Shown here piece after piece: positions 44,004 through 51,755 of a stretch of 64,000 nt of DNA (positions within the stretch are counted from its first letter, which is position 1; every line of letters begins with the position of its first letter). The notes under the pieces were generated by a model. The model ran no database searches. It was not told where the DNA came from and saw only the letters and a program-made list of their open reading frames with translations. The stretch comes from Lentisphaerae bacterium GWF2_57_35 (GTDB lineage Bacteria; Verrucomicrobiota; Kiritimatiellia; CAIQIC01; GWF2-57-35): the NCBI GenBank assembly GCA_001804865.1, contig MHBK01000065.1, positions 1 through 64,000 on the forward strand. The letters are read 5' to 3'. A program made the translations under genes and the position numbers.

Positions 44004-45172
44004 ACACGCCTCCCGCGGACGTTCCCTCCTGTCGGCGCATCCTGATGACGGTGGATGCGGTCGGCGGCGTCTGGACTTATGCGCTGGACCTGGCCAAGGC
44101 GCTCGAATCGCAGGGCATGGAATTCGTTTTTGCCGTGATGGGGCCGAAGCCGAGCGACCTACAGCGGATGGAGGTGGAGTCGCTTGGCCATGTCGTGATG
44201 GAAGAGGGGCCTTATCTGCTGGAGTGGATGGATCATCCCTGGCGCGATGTGGCCGCCGCGGGCGACTGGCTGCTGCGGTTGGAAAGCCGTTATCGTCCGG
44301 ATATCGTGCATCTCAACGGCTATGTCCACGCCCATTTGTCCTGGAGCGTTCCGGTCTTGGTCGTGGCCCATTCCTGTGTATTTTCCTGGTGGCTGGCGGT
44401 CAAACGCCAATGGCCGCCTTCCGAACGGAATGTGTATCGCGAGCAGGTCATGAAGGGCTTGGCCGCGGCCGATAGGGTGGTGGCTCCGTCGCAAGCCATG
44501 CGCGCGGCCCTGTTCGAATGCTATGGACCTTTAAGCTCGTCGCAAGTCATCTACAACGGACGGCCATCCGGCGACTTCATGCCGCAGCCGAAAGAATCGT
44601 TCGTATTCTCCATGGGACGGGTCTGGGACGAAGCGAAAAACATCCGCCTCCTGATGCGGGCGGCGGCCGAGAGGCCCTTTCCGTGCGTCATAGCAGGAGA
44701 TGCGGCGGATTGGCACGATCGGCCGGAGTCTTGGCCCGCCACACGCTTGGTGGGGCATCAGTCTTCCGCTCAGGTGAAGAACTGGTTGAGTCGGGCGGCG
44801 ATCTATGCCTTGCCTGCCCGGTACGAACCGTTTGGCTTATCCATTCTCGAGGCCGCGTTGTCCGGATGCGCGCCCATTGTGGGCGATATCCCGAGCCTGC
44901 GCGAAATCTGGGGCGATGCGGCGACCTATGTGGATCCCGACGACGCCGTCCAATTGGCCTCGCTCGTTTGCAGCCTGCTGGCCAATCCTGCGGCGCGCGA
45001 GATCCAGGCTCGCCGCGCCCGTGAACGCGCCTTGCGCTATCGCATCGAAACGACCGCAGCCGCTTATGCTTCGCTTTATCGGGAACTTCGGGCGAAAGGG
45101 CGATCGTATCCGCACGAGCCTGCGCGTTTAGGAAAAGAAGGCCGTTCGCCTATTAACTCGGGGGTATTATGA
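43991..45172 (+). CDS. Family 4-type glycosyltransferase
   Basis: A 393-residue GT-B glycosyltransferase. The N-terminal MTVDAVGGVWTYALDLAKAL is the acceptor-side loop. DIVHLNGY and VVAHSCVFSWW are followed by PSQAM. The donor half has VFSMGRVWDEAKN, YALPARYEPFGLSILEAALSG (the E-x7-E retaining motif) and VGDIPSLREIW. It is full length by comparison with relatives. ATG 43991, with AAGGAG upstream, overlaps the preceding gene. A longer frame from 43781 is spurious. The next gene starts in a 4-nt overlap. Confidence 0.92.
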   Translation: MYFINTPPADVPSCRRILMTVDAVGGVWTYALDLAKALESQGMEFVFAVMGPKPSDLQRMEVESLGHVVMEEGPYLLEWMDHPWRDVAAAGDWLLRLESRYRPDIVHLNGYVHAHLSWSVPVLVVAHSCVFSWWLAVKRQWPPSERNVYREQVMKGLAAADRVVAPSQAMRAALFECYGPLSSSQVIYNGRPSGDFMPQPKESFVFSMGRVWDEAKNIRLLMRAAAERPFPCVIAGDAADWHDRPESWPATRLVGHQSSAQVKNWLSRAAIYALPARYEPFGLSILEAALSGCAPIVGDIPSLREIWGDAATYVDPDDAVQLASLVCSLLANPAAREIQARRARERALRYRIETTAAAYASLYRELRAKGRSYPHEPARLGKEGRSPINSGVL

Positions 45173-46308
45173 AAATCGTTTTCTTCTATCATTCGCTCGT
45201 CTCTGACTGGAACCACGGCCATGCGCATTTTCTTCGAGGCATCGCGACGGCCTTGATGCGCCGAGGATGCCAGGCGGCTGTCTTCGAACCGGCGGATGGT
45301 TGGAGCCTCTCGAATTTGCGGCGACGCCACGGAGAAGCTCCGATACAGGATTTTTATCGGCGATTCCCTCACTTGAAAAGCCAATTCTACGATCCGAAGA
45401 ACATCGATCTCGATGAGGCTTTGCACGGAGCGGATATGGTCGTCGTTCACGAATGGAACGATCAAAAACTCGTCAAAGCGATTGGCAAGCATCGGGAAGC
45501 CGGCAAGAAGTATGTCCTTTTGTTCCACGATACGCATCATCGTTCCGTCACGGATCCCGAGGGCATCGGCGCGTACGACCTGCGGCATTACGATGGGGTT
45601 TTGGCTTTTGGAGCCGTGATTCGGCAGCTCTACTTGCGGCAGGGCTGGGCCCGCCGCGCCTGGACCTGGCACGAAGCGGCCGACACCTCCGTATTCGTTC
45701 CGATGATCGAAAGCGCCAAAACTGGGGATTTGGTCTGGATCGGAAATTGGGGCGACGAGGAACGCAGCGACGAAATCGACGAGTTTATCATTCAGCCGGT
45801 GAGCCGGCTCGGACTTCGCGCCGCCTTCTATGGCGTGCGGTACCCGAAGCATGCGATGCGGGCATTGAAAAAAGCCGGCATCGCCTACGGCGGCTGGTTG
45901 CCCAATTATCAAGTAAGCGATGTTTTTTCGCGTTTTCGGGTAACCGTTCATGTTCCCCGGCGCCCCTATGTGAAGAAGTTGCCCGGAATTCCCACCATTC
46001 GTCCCTTCGAAGCCCTGGCCTCCGGCATTCCGCTGATCTCGGCTCCCTGGAAAGATGCGGAAGGGCTTTTTAAGGTGGGGCGGGATTTTCTGATGGCCAG
46101 GGATGGCGACGATATGACGCATCTGCTCCAAAAGGTGCTTGGCAACGAACGAAAGCAAGCGTTGATGGCGGCGCACGGATTGAGGAGTATCCGCGCCCGG
46201 CACACCTGCGAGCATCGCGTCGACGAATTGCTCTGCATCTATAAGCAACTTCGAAAATCTGTCCACGGAGCTCAAACAAGGAAGGAGAAAGAATATGCGA
46301 GGCTTTGA
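45169..46308 (+). CDS. CgeB-like glycosyltransferase (1)
   Basis: A 379-residue GT-B-like protein of the CgeB/spore-protein family. It starts IVFFYHSLVSDWNHGHAHFLRGIATAL and has MVVVHEWND, VLLFHDTHHR, WIGNWGDEERSDEIDEF and VHVPRRPYVKKLPGIPTIRPFEALASG, the nucleotide-sugar contact. It appears complete, unlike the next two relatives. It begins in an ATGA overlap with the GT4 gene. It probably adds sugars to a surface polysaccharide or lipid; this is inferred from context. Confidence 0.85.
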   Translation: MKIVFFYHSLVSDWNHGHAHFLRGIATALMRRGCQAAVFEPADGWSLSNLRRRHGEAPIQDFYRRFPHLKSQFYDPKNIDLDEALHGADMVVVHEWNDQKLVKAIGKHREAGKKYVLLFHDTHHRSVTDPEGIGAYDLRHYDGVLAFGAVIRQLYLRQGWARRAWTWHEAADTSVFVPMIESAKTGDLVWIGNWGDEERSDEIDEFIIQPVSRLGLRAAFYGVRYPKHAMRALKKAGIAYGGWLPNYQVSDVFSRFRVTVHVPRRPYVKKLPGIPTIRPFEALASGIPLISAPWKDAEGLFKVGRDFLMARDGDDMTHLLQKVLGNERKQALMAAHGLRSIRARHTCEHRVDELLCIYKQLRKSVHGAQTRKEKEYARL

Positions 46309-47065
46309 TATTTCATTCCTTGGTTCCAGCCTGATCTCCGCGTATTGGAACGGCGCTGCAACCTATTATCGGGGGTTGATCCGCTCGTTGCACGAACGCG
46401 GTCACAGAGTAACCTTCTACGAGCCTGACGCCTATGAACGCCGACAGCACCGCGACATTCCGGACCCGGGCTGGGCTCGGGTCGTTGTATATGAACCGCA
46501 ATGGAAAACAGCCCATCGAATGCTGAGACAGGCGGCAGACGAGTCGGATGTGCTCGTCAAAGCCAGTGGCGTCGGCGTATTGGACCGGGAACTGGAGATG
46601 GGGATGTTGGACGAACAGCGACCGGGGCAGATTGTGATTTTTTGGGACGTGGATGCGCCGGTCACGCTCGACCGCGTGTTGAACGATCCGACCGACGCCT
46701 TTGCGAGTCTGATATCGCAGTATGATGCCATCTTGACCTATGGGGGAGGAACTCCGGTCATCGTGCTCAACATCAGCCGGCATAGCATGGCGCAATATGG
46801 CTATTCGCCGGCCACCCGTCTGTTTGAAGCCGCCGGCGCCGGGGCCTGCATGATCAGCGACGCATGGGAAGGCATTGACCGCTTCATTGAACCGGACAAG
46901 GAAATTCTGGTCGCGGAAAGCGGGGAGCAGGTCCTAGGATATCTGGAGGAACTGACGGAGACCCAAGGCCGGAGGATCGGCTTGGCGGCCCGGCGGCGGG
47001 TTCTGGCGGAGCATACCTATGCGCATCGTGCAGAGCAGGTCGAACAGACGTTGGCCAAGCTGTGA
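46295..47065 (+). CDS. CgeB-like glycosyltransferase (2) lacking its central segment
   Basis: A 256-residue product; family members have roughly 370. The first 155 residues (SSLISAYWNGAATYYRGLIRSL through YDAILTYGGGTPVI) and the last 100 (VLNISRHSMAQYGYSPATRLFEAAGAGACMISDAWEGIDRF) match the family, but are joined directly. About 110 residues that normally carry the ALGA..C.P.YNALD and LAFLGNRLPDR-type segments are absent. The reading frame is kept. AAGGAG precedes ATG 46295, which lies 14 nt inside the previous gene. It is likely inactive or reshaped. Confidence 0.82.
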   Translation: MRGFDISFLGSSLISAYWNGAATYYRGLIRSLHERGHRVTFYEPDAYERRQHRDIPDPGWARVVVYEPQWKTAHRMLRQAADESDVLVKASGVGVLDRELEMGMLDEQRPGQIVIFWDVDAPVTLDRVLNDPTDAFASLISQYDAILTYGGGTPVIVLNISRHSMAQYGYSPATRLFEAAGAGACMISDAWEGIDRFIEPDKEILVAESGEQVLGYLEELTETQGRRIGLAARRRVLAEHTYAHRAEQVEQTLAKL

Positions 47066-47083
47066 GGTTGGGAGGAGGGCATC

Positions 47084-47374
47084 ATGCACATCGTGATCTT
47101 GGGGCTTTCGATCGTTTCATCGTGGGGAAACGGCCACGTCACTACGTACCGCGGCTTGGTGCGGGAGTTGAAGGCGTCCGGGCATACCGTGCTGTTTCTC
47201 GAACGCGATAAGCCCTGGTATGCGGCGAATCGCGATCTGCCGGTTTCGTCGGATGGCGATATCCAGCTCTATGGCGATGTGCCCGAGTTGGATCGGAAAT
47301 TCGCCGGAGTCGGTTATGAAGGCTTCGCAGTCGCGGTAAGAATACAAGACGAACAAGAGATCTGCATGAAATAA
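47084..47374 (+). pseudogene. CgeB-like glycosyltransferase (3), only the N-terminal fifth remains
   Basis: A 96-residue frame. Residues 1-75 (IVILGLSIVSSWGNGHVTTYRGLVRELKASG, LFLERDKPWYAANRDLP) match the start of the CgeB-like family, normally about 370 residues. From about residue 75 the sequence (GYEGFAVAVRIQDEQEICMK) is unrelated and ends in a stop. The remaining 126 nt before the DUF892 gene do not carry the missing part. GGGAGGAGG precedes the ATG. It is a truncated gene. Confidence 0.75.
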
Positions 47375-47500
47375 CGATGAGCAATCAACAAGGAAGAAAG
47401 GGAAATGCCGTGTTGGGTCCGACCAATCTGTCGCTACGGCCGCCCGGCCTATCGGCAGGAAAGGTAGAGAATAAACGCAAACGAAAGAAGGAGAACGATC

Positions 47501-48127
47501 ATGAGCTTGAATACCATTGACGAATTGCTGGTAGAAGAAATCAAGGACATGTATAGCGCCGAAACCCAGTTGTTGCAGGCTTTGCCGGAAATGGCCGCCG
47601 CCGCCAGTTCGCAGGAACTGAAGGACGGGTTCGTGGAGCACCTGCGCGAGACGCAAGAGCAAGTGCAGCGGCTGGAGCAGGTTTTTAACATCCTGGGCAT
47701 TCAGGGCGATGGAAAAATCTGCGAAGGAATGGCCGGGATTATTCGCGAAGGCAAGCAACTCATCTCCGAGCCGGGCGATCCGGCGGTTAAGGATGCCGCC
47801 TTGATCGGCGCCGCGCAAAAAGTGGAACATTACGAGATTGCCAGCTATGGCTCCATTTGCGCGCTCGCCGATCAAATCGACGATGACGACGTGAAGGATC
47901 TCCTCGGCCAAAACCTGGAGAGCGAGAAGGACACCGACGATAAATTGACCCGGCTGGCGCAGGGCGGATTGTTTTCCTCGGGCATCAATAAACGCGCCGA
48001 GGAATCGCGATCCATCGGGACCGCGCGCCACACGGAAATCGTTGAAGAAGACATCGACATCACGGACGCCGAAAAGCGCGCGAGAGGAGAGGATTTAGGC
48101 GGGTCCAGCCGCCGGTCTTCACGTTAA
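47501..48127 (+). CDS. Ferritin-like DUF892 (YciE/YciF) stress protein
   Basis: A 208-residue protein with a four-helix ferritin-like core: ELLVEEIKDMYSAETQLLQALPEMAAAA, a second helix with HLRETQEQVQRLEQVF, and AAQKVEHYEIASYGSICALA. The repeated Glu and E-x-x-H positions could bind a di-iron site. The family is induced by osmotic and oxidative stress in other bacteria, and often sits beside YihY and glycan genes, as here. The C-terminus is a Ser/Arg-rich tail. AAAGGAG is upstream. It converges with the acyl-CoA ligase gene. Confidence 0.93.
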   Translation: MSLNTIDELLVEEIKDMYSAETQLLQALPEMAAAASSQELKDGFVEHLRETQEQVQRLEQVFNILGIQGDGKICEGMAGIIREGKQLISEPGDPAVKDAALIGAAQKVEHYEIASYGSICALADQIDDDDVKDLLGQNLESEKDTDDKLTRLAQGGLFSSGINKRAEESRSIGTARHTEIVEEDIDITDAEKRARGEDLGGSSRRSSR

Positions 48128-48156
48128 AAAGAAACACAGACTCGAAAGTTAAATGG

Positions 48157-48197
48157 CGATAAGAGTCGCATCCGGGCAAAGGATGCGACTCTTATCG
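48157..48197. terminator. Perfect 17-bp hairpin between convergent genes
   Basis: CGATAAGAGTCGCATCC and its exact reverse complement are separated by 7 nt, 30 nt after the DUF892 stop and 12 nt from the convergent ligase stop. No T-run is present on either side. It may be a bidirectional terminator or mRNA-stabilising hairpin. Confidence 0.75.
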
Positions 48198-48209
48198 GCC
48201 TGTTGCATC

Positions 48210-49895
48210 TCAACAGCCTTCTTCCCGATCGCCCATGACGTAAAGGTATCGCTTCACTTTCCCGGTCGAGGTCTTGGCGAATTCCTCCCAGCGGATTTTG
48301 ATGCGGCGGGGACGTTTGTATTCGGCGATTTCCGCGGAGAGGCGTTTGATTTCCTTGCGGATCAGATCGGCGATTTCGGGTTCGGAGAGCGGCAGATCGT
48401 GCTTTTTATGGACGGCGTCGATGGCTTCCTGATTGGGCACGACGATGATGCCGACGTATTCGCCGACTTTTTCGCTGTCTTCCCGGTAGCCGACGACGAG
48501 CGCTTCGCGAACGTAGAGGCTCTTGCAGATTTGATGCTCCACTTCTTCCGGGTAGATGTTTTTGCCTTCGCGATTGACGATCAGGCTTTTCTTGCGGCCG
48601 GTGATGATGAGATAGCCGTCCGGCTCGATCTTGCCGAGGTCGCCCGTGAGGAGCCAGCCGTCGTGCAGGGCGGACGCTGTGGCTTCGGGATTATTGAAGT
48701 AGCCTTTCATAATGTTGGCCCCTTGGGCGGCAATCTCGCCGATGCCTTCGTCGTTGGGGTCCATGATCTTGATTTCGATATTCGGCAAAGGCTTGCCGAC
48801 CGTGCCGGGTCGGGGGGCTTCCTGCGGGTTCAAGGTCAGTACCGGCGCCGCTTCCGTCAGGCCGTAGCCTTCCAGGATGGGCAGGCCGAGTCGTTCCAGG
48901 TTGACCAATAAATCGGAATCGCAGGGCGCTCCGCCGGAAATCAGCATGCGCAGGCTGCCCCCCATTTTGTTGCGGATGCCCCGGACGACGGGCGCGCGCA
49001 AGTTCATCTTATAGAGAAAATAGGCCAGCTTGTTGTCTTTCAGACCCGTCCACATGCGGTTGTACATTTTTTCCAGCAGCAGCGGGACTCCGATCAAAAT
49101 GGTCGGCGATACCTCCCGGATGTTTTCGCCGATGGTCTTGAGGTTTTCGACGAGGCTGATCTGGGCGCAGGCGCGGAGGGGGACCAGCAGGTTGGTGGTG
49201 AACGCAAAGGCGTGGTGGAGGGGCAGCACCAGCATGAAATTATCCTCAGGATAGATCCGGATGGCCTTCACCATGCTTTCGACGTCGGCCGTGAAATTCA
49301 GATGGGTGAGCATGGCCCCTTTTTGCCGGCCCGTGGTGCCCGAGGTGTAAATGAACGAGGCGATGTCGTCGTCGTTCGGCTGCTGCTTGTCGTAGGCCCG
49401 GCATTCGGACTGGGCGGTTTCGGAGGTTTCTTGCAGGGTGTCCTCGTAGTCCCAATACTTTGCCTTGCGGGAAGGCCCGGGTTGAATGCGGTGGCCGTCG
49501 ATCAACAGAATGTGGGCCAGCGCCGGAAGGCGCGGTTCGATTTCGGCGAGGAGGGGATATTCTTTGACGCCGGCGAACAGGGCGCGCGCGCCCGAGTCCC
49601 GCAGGATATGCGCCACTTCCTGTTCCTGGAGCTTGGCGTCGATGGGAACGGCCGTGGCCGCAAGGCCGACAATGCCAAAATAGATCTCGGCCCATTCCGG
49701 GGAATTCTCCCGGAAGATCGCCACCCGGTCGCCGCGTTTGATGCCCAGTTGGGCCAGCGCTTCGGACACCCGTTGCGCGCTCTCCATCAGTTTATTATAA
49801 GAAATCGTGTTCCATTGGTCGTGCTTTTTAAAGCGGATCGCCACGGCTTCCGGACGTTGCTGGACGGCTTGCGCAAGTAATTCTTTGATCGTCAC
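48210..49895 (-). CDS. Long-chain acyl-CoA synthetase/acyl-AMP ligase
   Basis: A 561-residue ANL-superfamily enzyme. It has the P-loop YTSGTTGRQKGAM, ISGGAPCDSDL, the A5 motif LEGYGLTEAAPV, the A7 motif TGDLGKIEPDGYLIITGRKKSLIV, and the C-terminal A10 lysine in TSTGKVKRYL. It activates fatty acids as acyl-adenylates and, in the usual case, acyl-CoA. It lacks the extended N-terminus of eukaryotic-type enzymes. It diverges from aroB, with 136 nt between the two starts. A regulatory link is not visible. Confidence 0.92.
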   Translation of the reverse strand: MTIKELLAQAVQQRPEAVAIRFKKHDQWNTISYNKLMESAQRVSEALAQLGIKRGDRVAIFRENSPEWAEIYFGIVGLAATAVPIDAKLQEQEVAHILRDSGARALFAGVKEYPLLAEIEPRLPALAHILLIDGHRIQPGPSRKAKYWDYEDTLQETSETAQSECRAYDKQQPNDDDIASFIYTSGTTGRQKGAMLTHLNFTADVESMVKAIRIYPEDNFMLVLPLHHAFAFTTNLLVPLRACAQISLVENLKTIGENIREVSPTILIGVPLLLEKMYNRMWTGLKDNKLAYFLYKMNLRAPVVRGIRNKMGGSLRMLISGGAPCDSDLLVNLERLGLPILEGYGLTEAAPVLTLNPQEAPRPGTVGKPLPNIEIKIMDPNDEGIGEIAAQGANIMKGYFNNPEATASALHDGWLLTGDLGKIEPDGYLIITGRKKSLIVNREGKNIYPEEVEHQICKSLYVREALVVGYREDSEKVGEYVGIIVVPNQEAIDAVHKKHDLPLSEPEIADLIRKEIKRLSAEIAEYKRPRRIKIRWEEFAKTSTGKVKRYLYVMGDREEGC

Positions 49896-49992
49896 TTTGG
49901 TCCTCCGAAACGTTCTTCGAAAATAGTAATCGTTTTTCCATGAAACTCGAACGATTTTCGATCTTTGGAAACAATACCATGCTTTTTAAGCG

Positions 49993-50022
49993 TTGACAGG
50001 GGCTGTGCGGTTGTCCTATTTC
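49993..50022 (+). promoter_or_regulatory. Promoter of aroB with near-leaderless start
   Basis: A perfect -35 TTGACA (49993-49998), an 18-nt spacer, and TATTTC (50017-50022) as -10. The aroB ATG at 50032 follows by 9 nt and has no Shine-Dalgarno sequence, so translation may start at or next to the mRNA 5' end. Confidence 0.55.
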
Positions 50023-50031
50023 CTCATACCC

Positions 50032-51120
50032 ATGTCGCATAAACTTACAGTCGATTTGGGAGATCGCTCCTATCCTATATATATGGGTCCGGGCTTGTTG
50101 GGCCGGTTGGGCGAACTCTGCAAAGGCCTCGGACGCGCGGAAACCTGCCTGCTGATTTCGGATAAAAACGTGGACCGGCTTCATGGGGAAGCCGCTGCGA
50201 TGTCCTTGGAAAAAGCCGGTTTTTCGGTGTTGCGGGCGGCGGTTCCGGCCGGCGAGACTTCGAAGGGTCACGACCAGTTATGCGCCCTTTACGAACAGGC
50301 CGTCGAACATCGGCTCGATCGCTCGGCGCTGATTGTGGCCTTGGGCGGCGGGGTGGTCGGCGATCTGGCCGGTTACATGGCGGCGACCTATCTTCGCGGA
50401 CTGCGTTTTGTGCAAGCGCCGACGAGCCTGCTGGCGATGGTGGACAGCTCGGTGGGCGGCAAAACGGGCATTAATCTGCCGCAAGGGAAAAACCTGGTGG
50501 GCGCTTTCCATCAGCCGTCGCTGGTCCTGGCCGATACCGATACGCTGAAAACGCTGCCGAAGCGGGAGTATCTGTCGGGTTTGGCCGAAGTGGTGAAATA
50601 CGGCATCATTCGCGACGCGGAATTTTTCCAATGGTTGGAAAATCAGGGCGTGTCGTTGCGGGACCCGGCAGGGGGCGGCGTCGAAGAGCTGGTGGCCCGG
50701 TGCTGCGCCATCAAGGCGGAGGTAGTCGGCCTGGACGAGCGCGAAAGCGGTCTGCGGGCGATTTTAAATTTTGGGCATACGATGGGCCATGCGATCGAAA
50801 AGGTGGGCGGCTACGGCGCCTGGCTGCACGGCGAAGCGGTGGCGTTGGGCATGGCGTACGCCGTCCGGTTGTCCCAGACCGTGCGAGGCTTTCCGGCGGA
50901 CGAGGCGGAGCGGGCGATGACGCTTATGCAGGAACTCGATTTGCCGGTGAAGCGTCCGGCCTACGATTGGCCCGAGCTGCGCAAGGCGATGGCGGTGGAC
51001 AAGAAATCCTCTTCCTCGATTCCGCGGTTCGTGCTGGCGGACCGAATCGGTGCGGTCACGGTCGGCTGCGAAGTTTCAGAGGAAAAGCTGGAGGCGGTAT
51101 GGAACGGCATGAAGTCATAA
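50032..51120 (+). CDS. aroB: 3-dehydroquinate synthase
   Basis: Second step of the shikimate pathway: turns DAHP into 3-dehydroquinate with NAD and a metal ion. The 362-residue chain has VALGGGVVGDLAGYMAATYLRG, the QAPTSLLAMVDSSVGGKTGIN block, the metal-ligand Glu in LAEVVKYG, and the His pair of NFGHTMGHAIE and LHGEAVA. Start ATG 50032 begins MSHKLTVDLGDRSYPI as in homologues. The in-frame TTG at 49993 is the -35 box, not a start. It is followed by a hypothetical gene and dprA-topA-xerC on the same strand. Confidence 0.96.
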   Translation: MSHKLTVDLGDRSYPIYMGPGLLGRLGELCKGLGRAETCLLISDKNVDRLHGEAAAMSLEKAGFSVLRAAVPAGETSKGHDQLCALYEQAVEHRLDRSALIVALGGGVVGDLAGYMAATYLRGLRFVQAPTSLLAMVDSSVGGKTGINLPQGKNLVGAFHQPSLVLADTDTLKTLPKREYLSGLAEVVKYGIIRDAEFFQWLENQGVSLRDPAGGGVEELVARCCAIKAEVVGLDERESGLRAILNFGHTMGHAIEKVGGYGAWLHGEAVALGMAYAVRLSQTVRGFPADEAERAMTLMQELDLPVKRPAYDWPELRKAMAVDKKSSSSIPRFVLADRIGAVTVGCEVSEEKLEAVWNGMKS

Positions 51121-51152
51121 CAAATCCTTCGTGGACGTAAGGAGGCCCGGTT

Positions 51153-51755
51153 ATGTCGGCAGTCAGCGATACGATCGTCAAAGAATATTTCGAAAATCTC
51201 GGGTTCTTTGTCCGGCAGCCGCGAAAATACCAGGTGGTTGCCCGGCCCAAGCAGGCCGACGAGGAAATCGACCTGATGGTGTTCAATCCGGCCGTGAGCG
51301 AGCAGAGCATTCCGGAACAACCTCTATGGGGCTCGGCGGAGTTGCGGCACATCTCTCGCGCGGTGGTCGGCCTGCGCGGCTGGCACACGGAACGGTTCAG
51401 CCCGAAGATACTGGAGACCTCGCCCGAGATTTATCGCTTTGCCGGCGTGGAGGCCATGAAAATGGTCTCCGGAATCATGGGCGAGGGGCCGGTGGCGAAA
51501 ATTCTCTGCCTGCCCGATTTGCCTGCTTCCAAGCCTTTGCGCAAAGCTACACTCGAAATTCTGAAATCCAAGGGCATCGACGGCGTGATCCTGTTCCGAA
51601 CCATTTTGCTGGAATTGTCGGAAAGCGTGGATGCGCAAAAATCTTACGAGCGCTCGGATCTGTTGCAGACGCTGCGCATCCTGAAAAACTACGATTTGCT
51701 CAAGTATGGCCAGATGGATTTATTCCGCATGAAACGGCGGACAAAGGACGAATGA
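51153..51755 (+). CDS. Conserved-looking hypothetical protein preceding dprA
   Basis: A 200-residue soluble protein, alpha/beta in appearance. Notable strings: IVKEYFENLGFFVRQPRKYQV, EEIDLMVFNP, RAVVGLRGWHTERFSP and LRKATLEILKSKGIDGVILFRTILLEL. The 'YF...GF.V......D(L)' opening, with EIDLMVFN, faintly recalls the restriction-endonuclease fold (Glu...Asp/Glu-hydrophobic strand), but no complete catalytic set was identified. AAGGAGG precedes the ATG. Its stop overlaps dprA as ATGA, so the two are translationally coupled. Function is not assigned. Confidence 0.75.
   Translation: MSAVSDTIVKEYFENLGFFVRQPRKYQVVARPKQADEEIDLMVFNPAVSEQSIPEQPLWGSAELRHISRAVVGLRGWHTERFSPKILETSPEIYRFAGVEAMKMVSGIMGEGPVAKILCLPDLPASKPLRKATLEILKSKGIDGVILFRTILLELSESVDAQKSYERSDLLQTLRILKNYDLLKYGQMDLFRMKRRTKDE

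Noticed and set aside
51131..51751. Long N-terminal extension of DprA
   Set aside because: It runs out of frame through the preceding gene; DprA homology and the ATGA overlap start at 51752.
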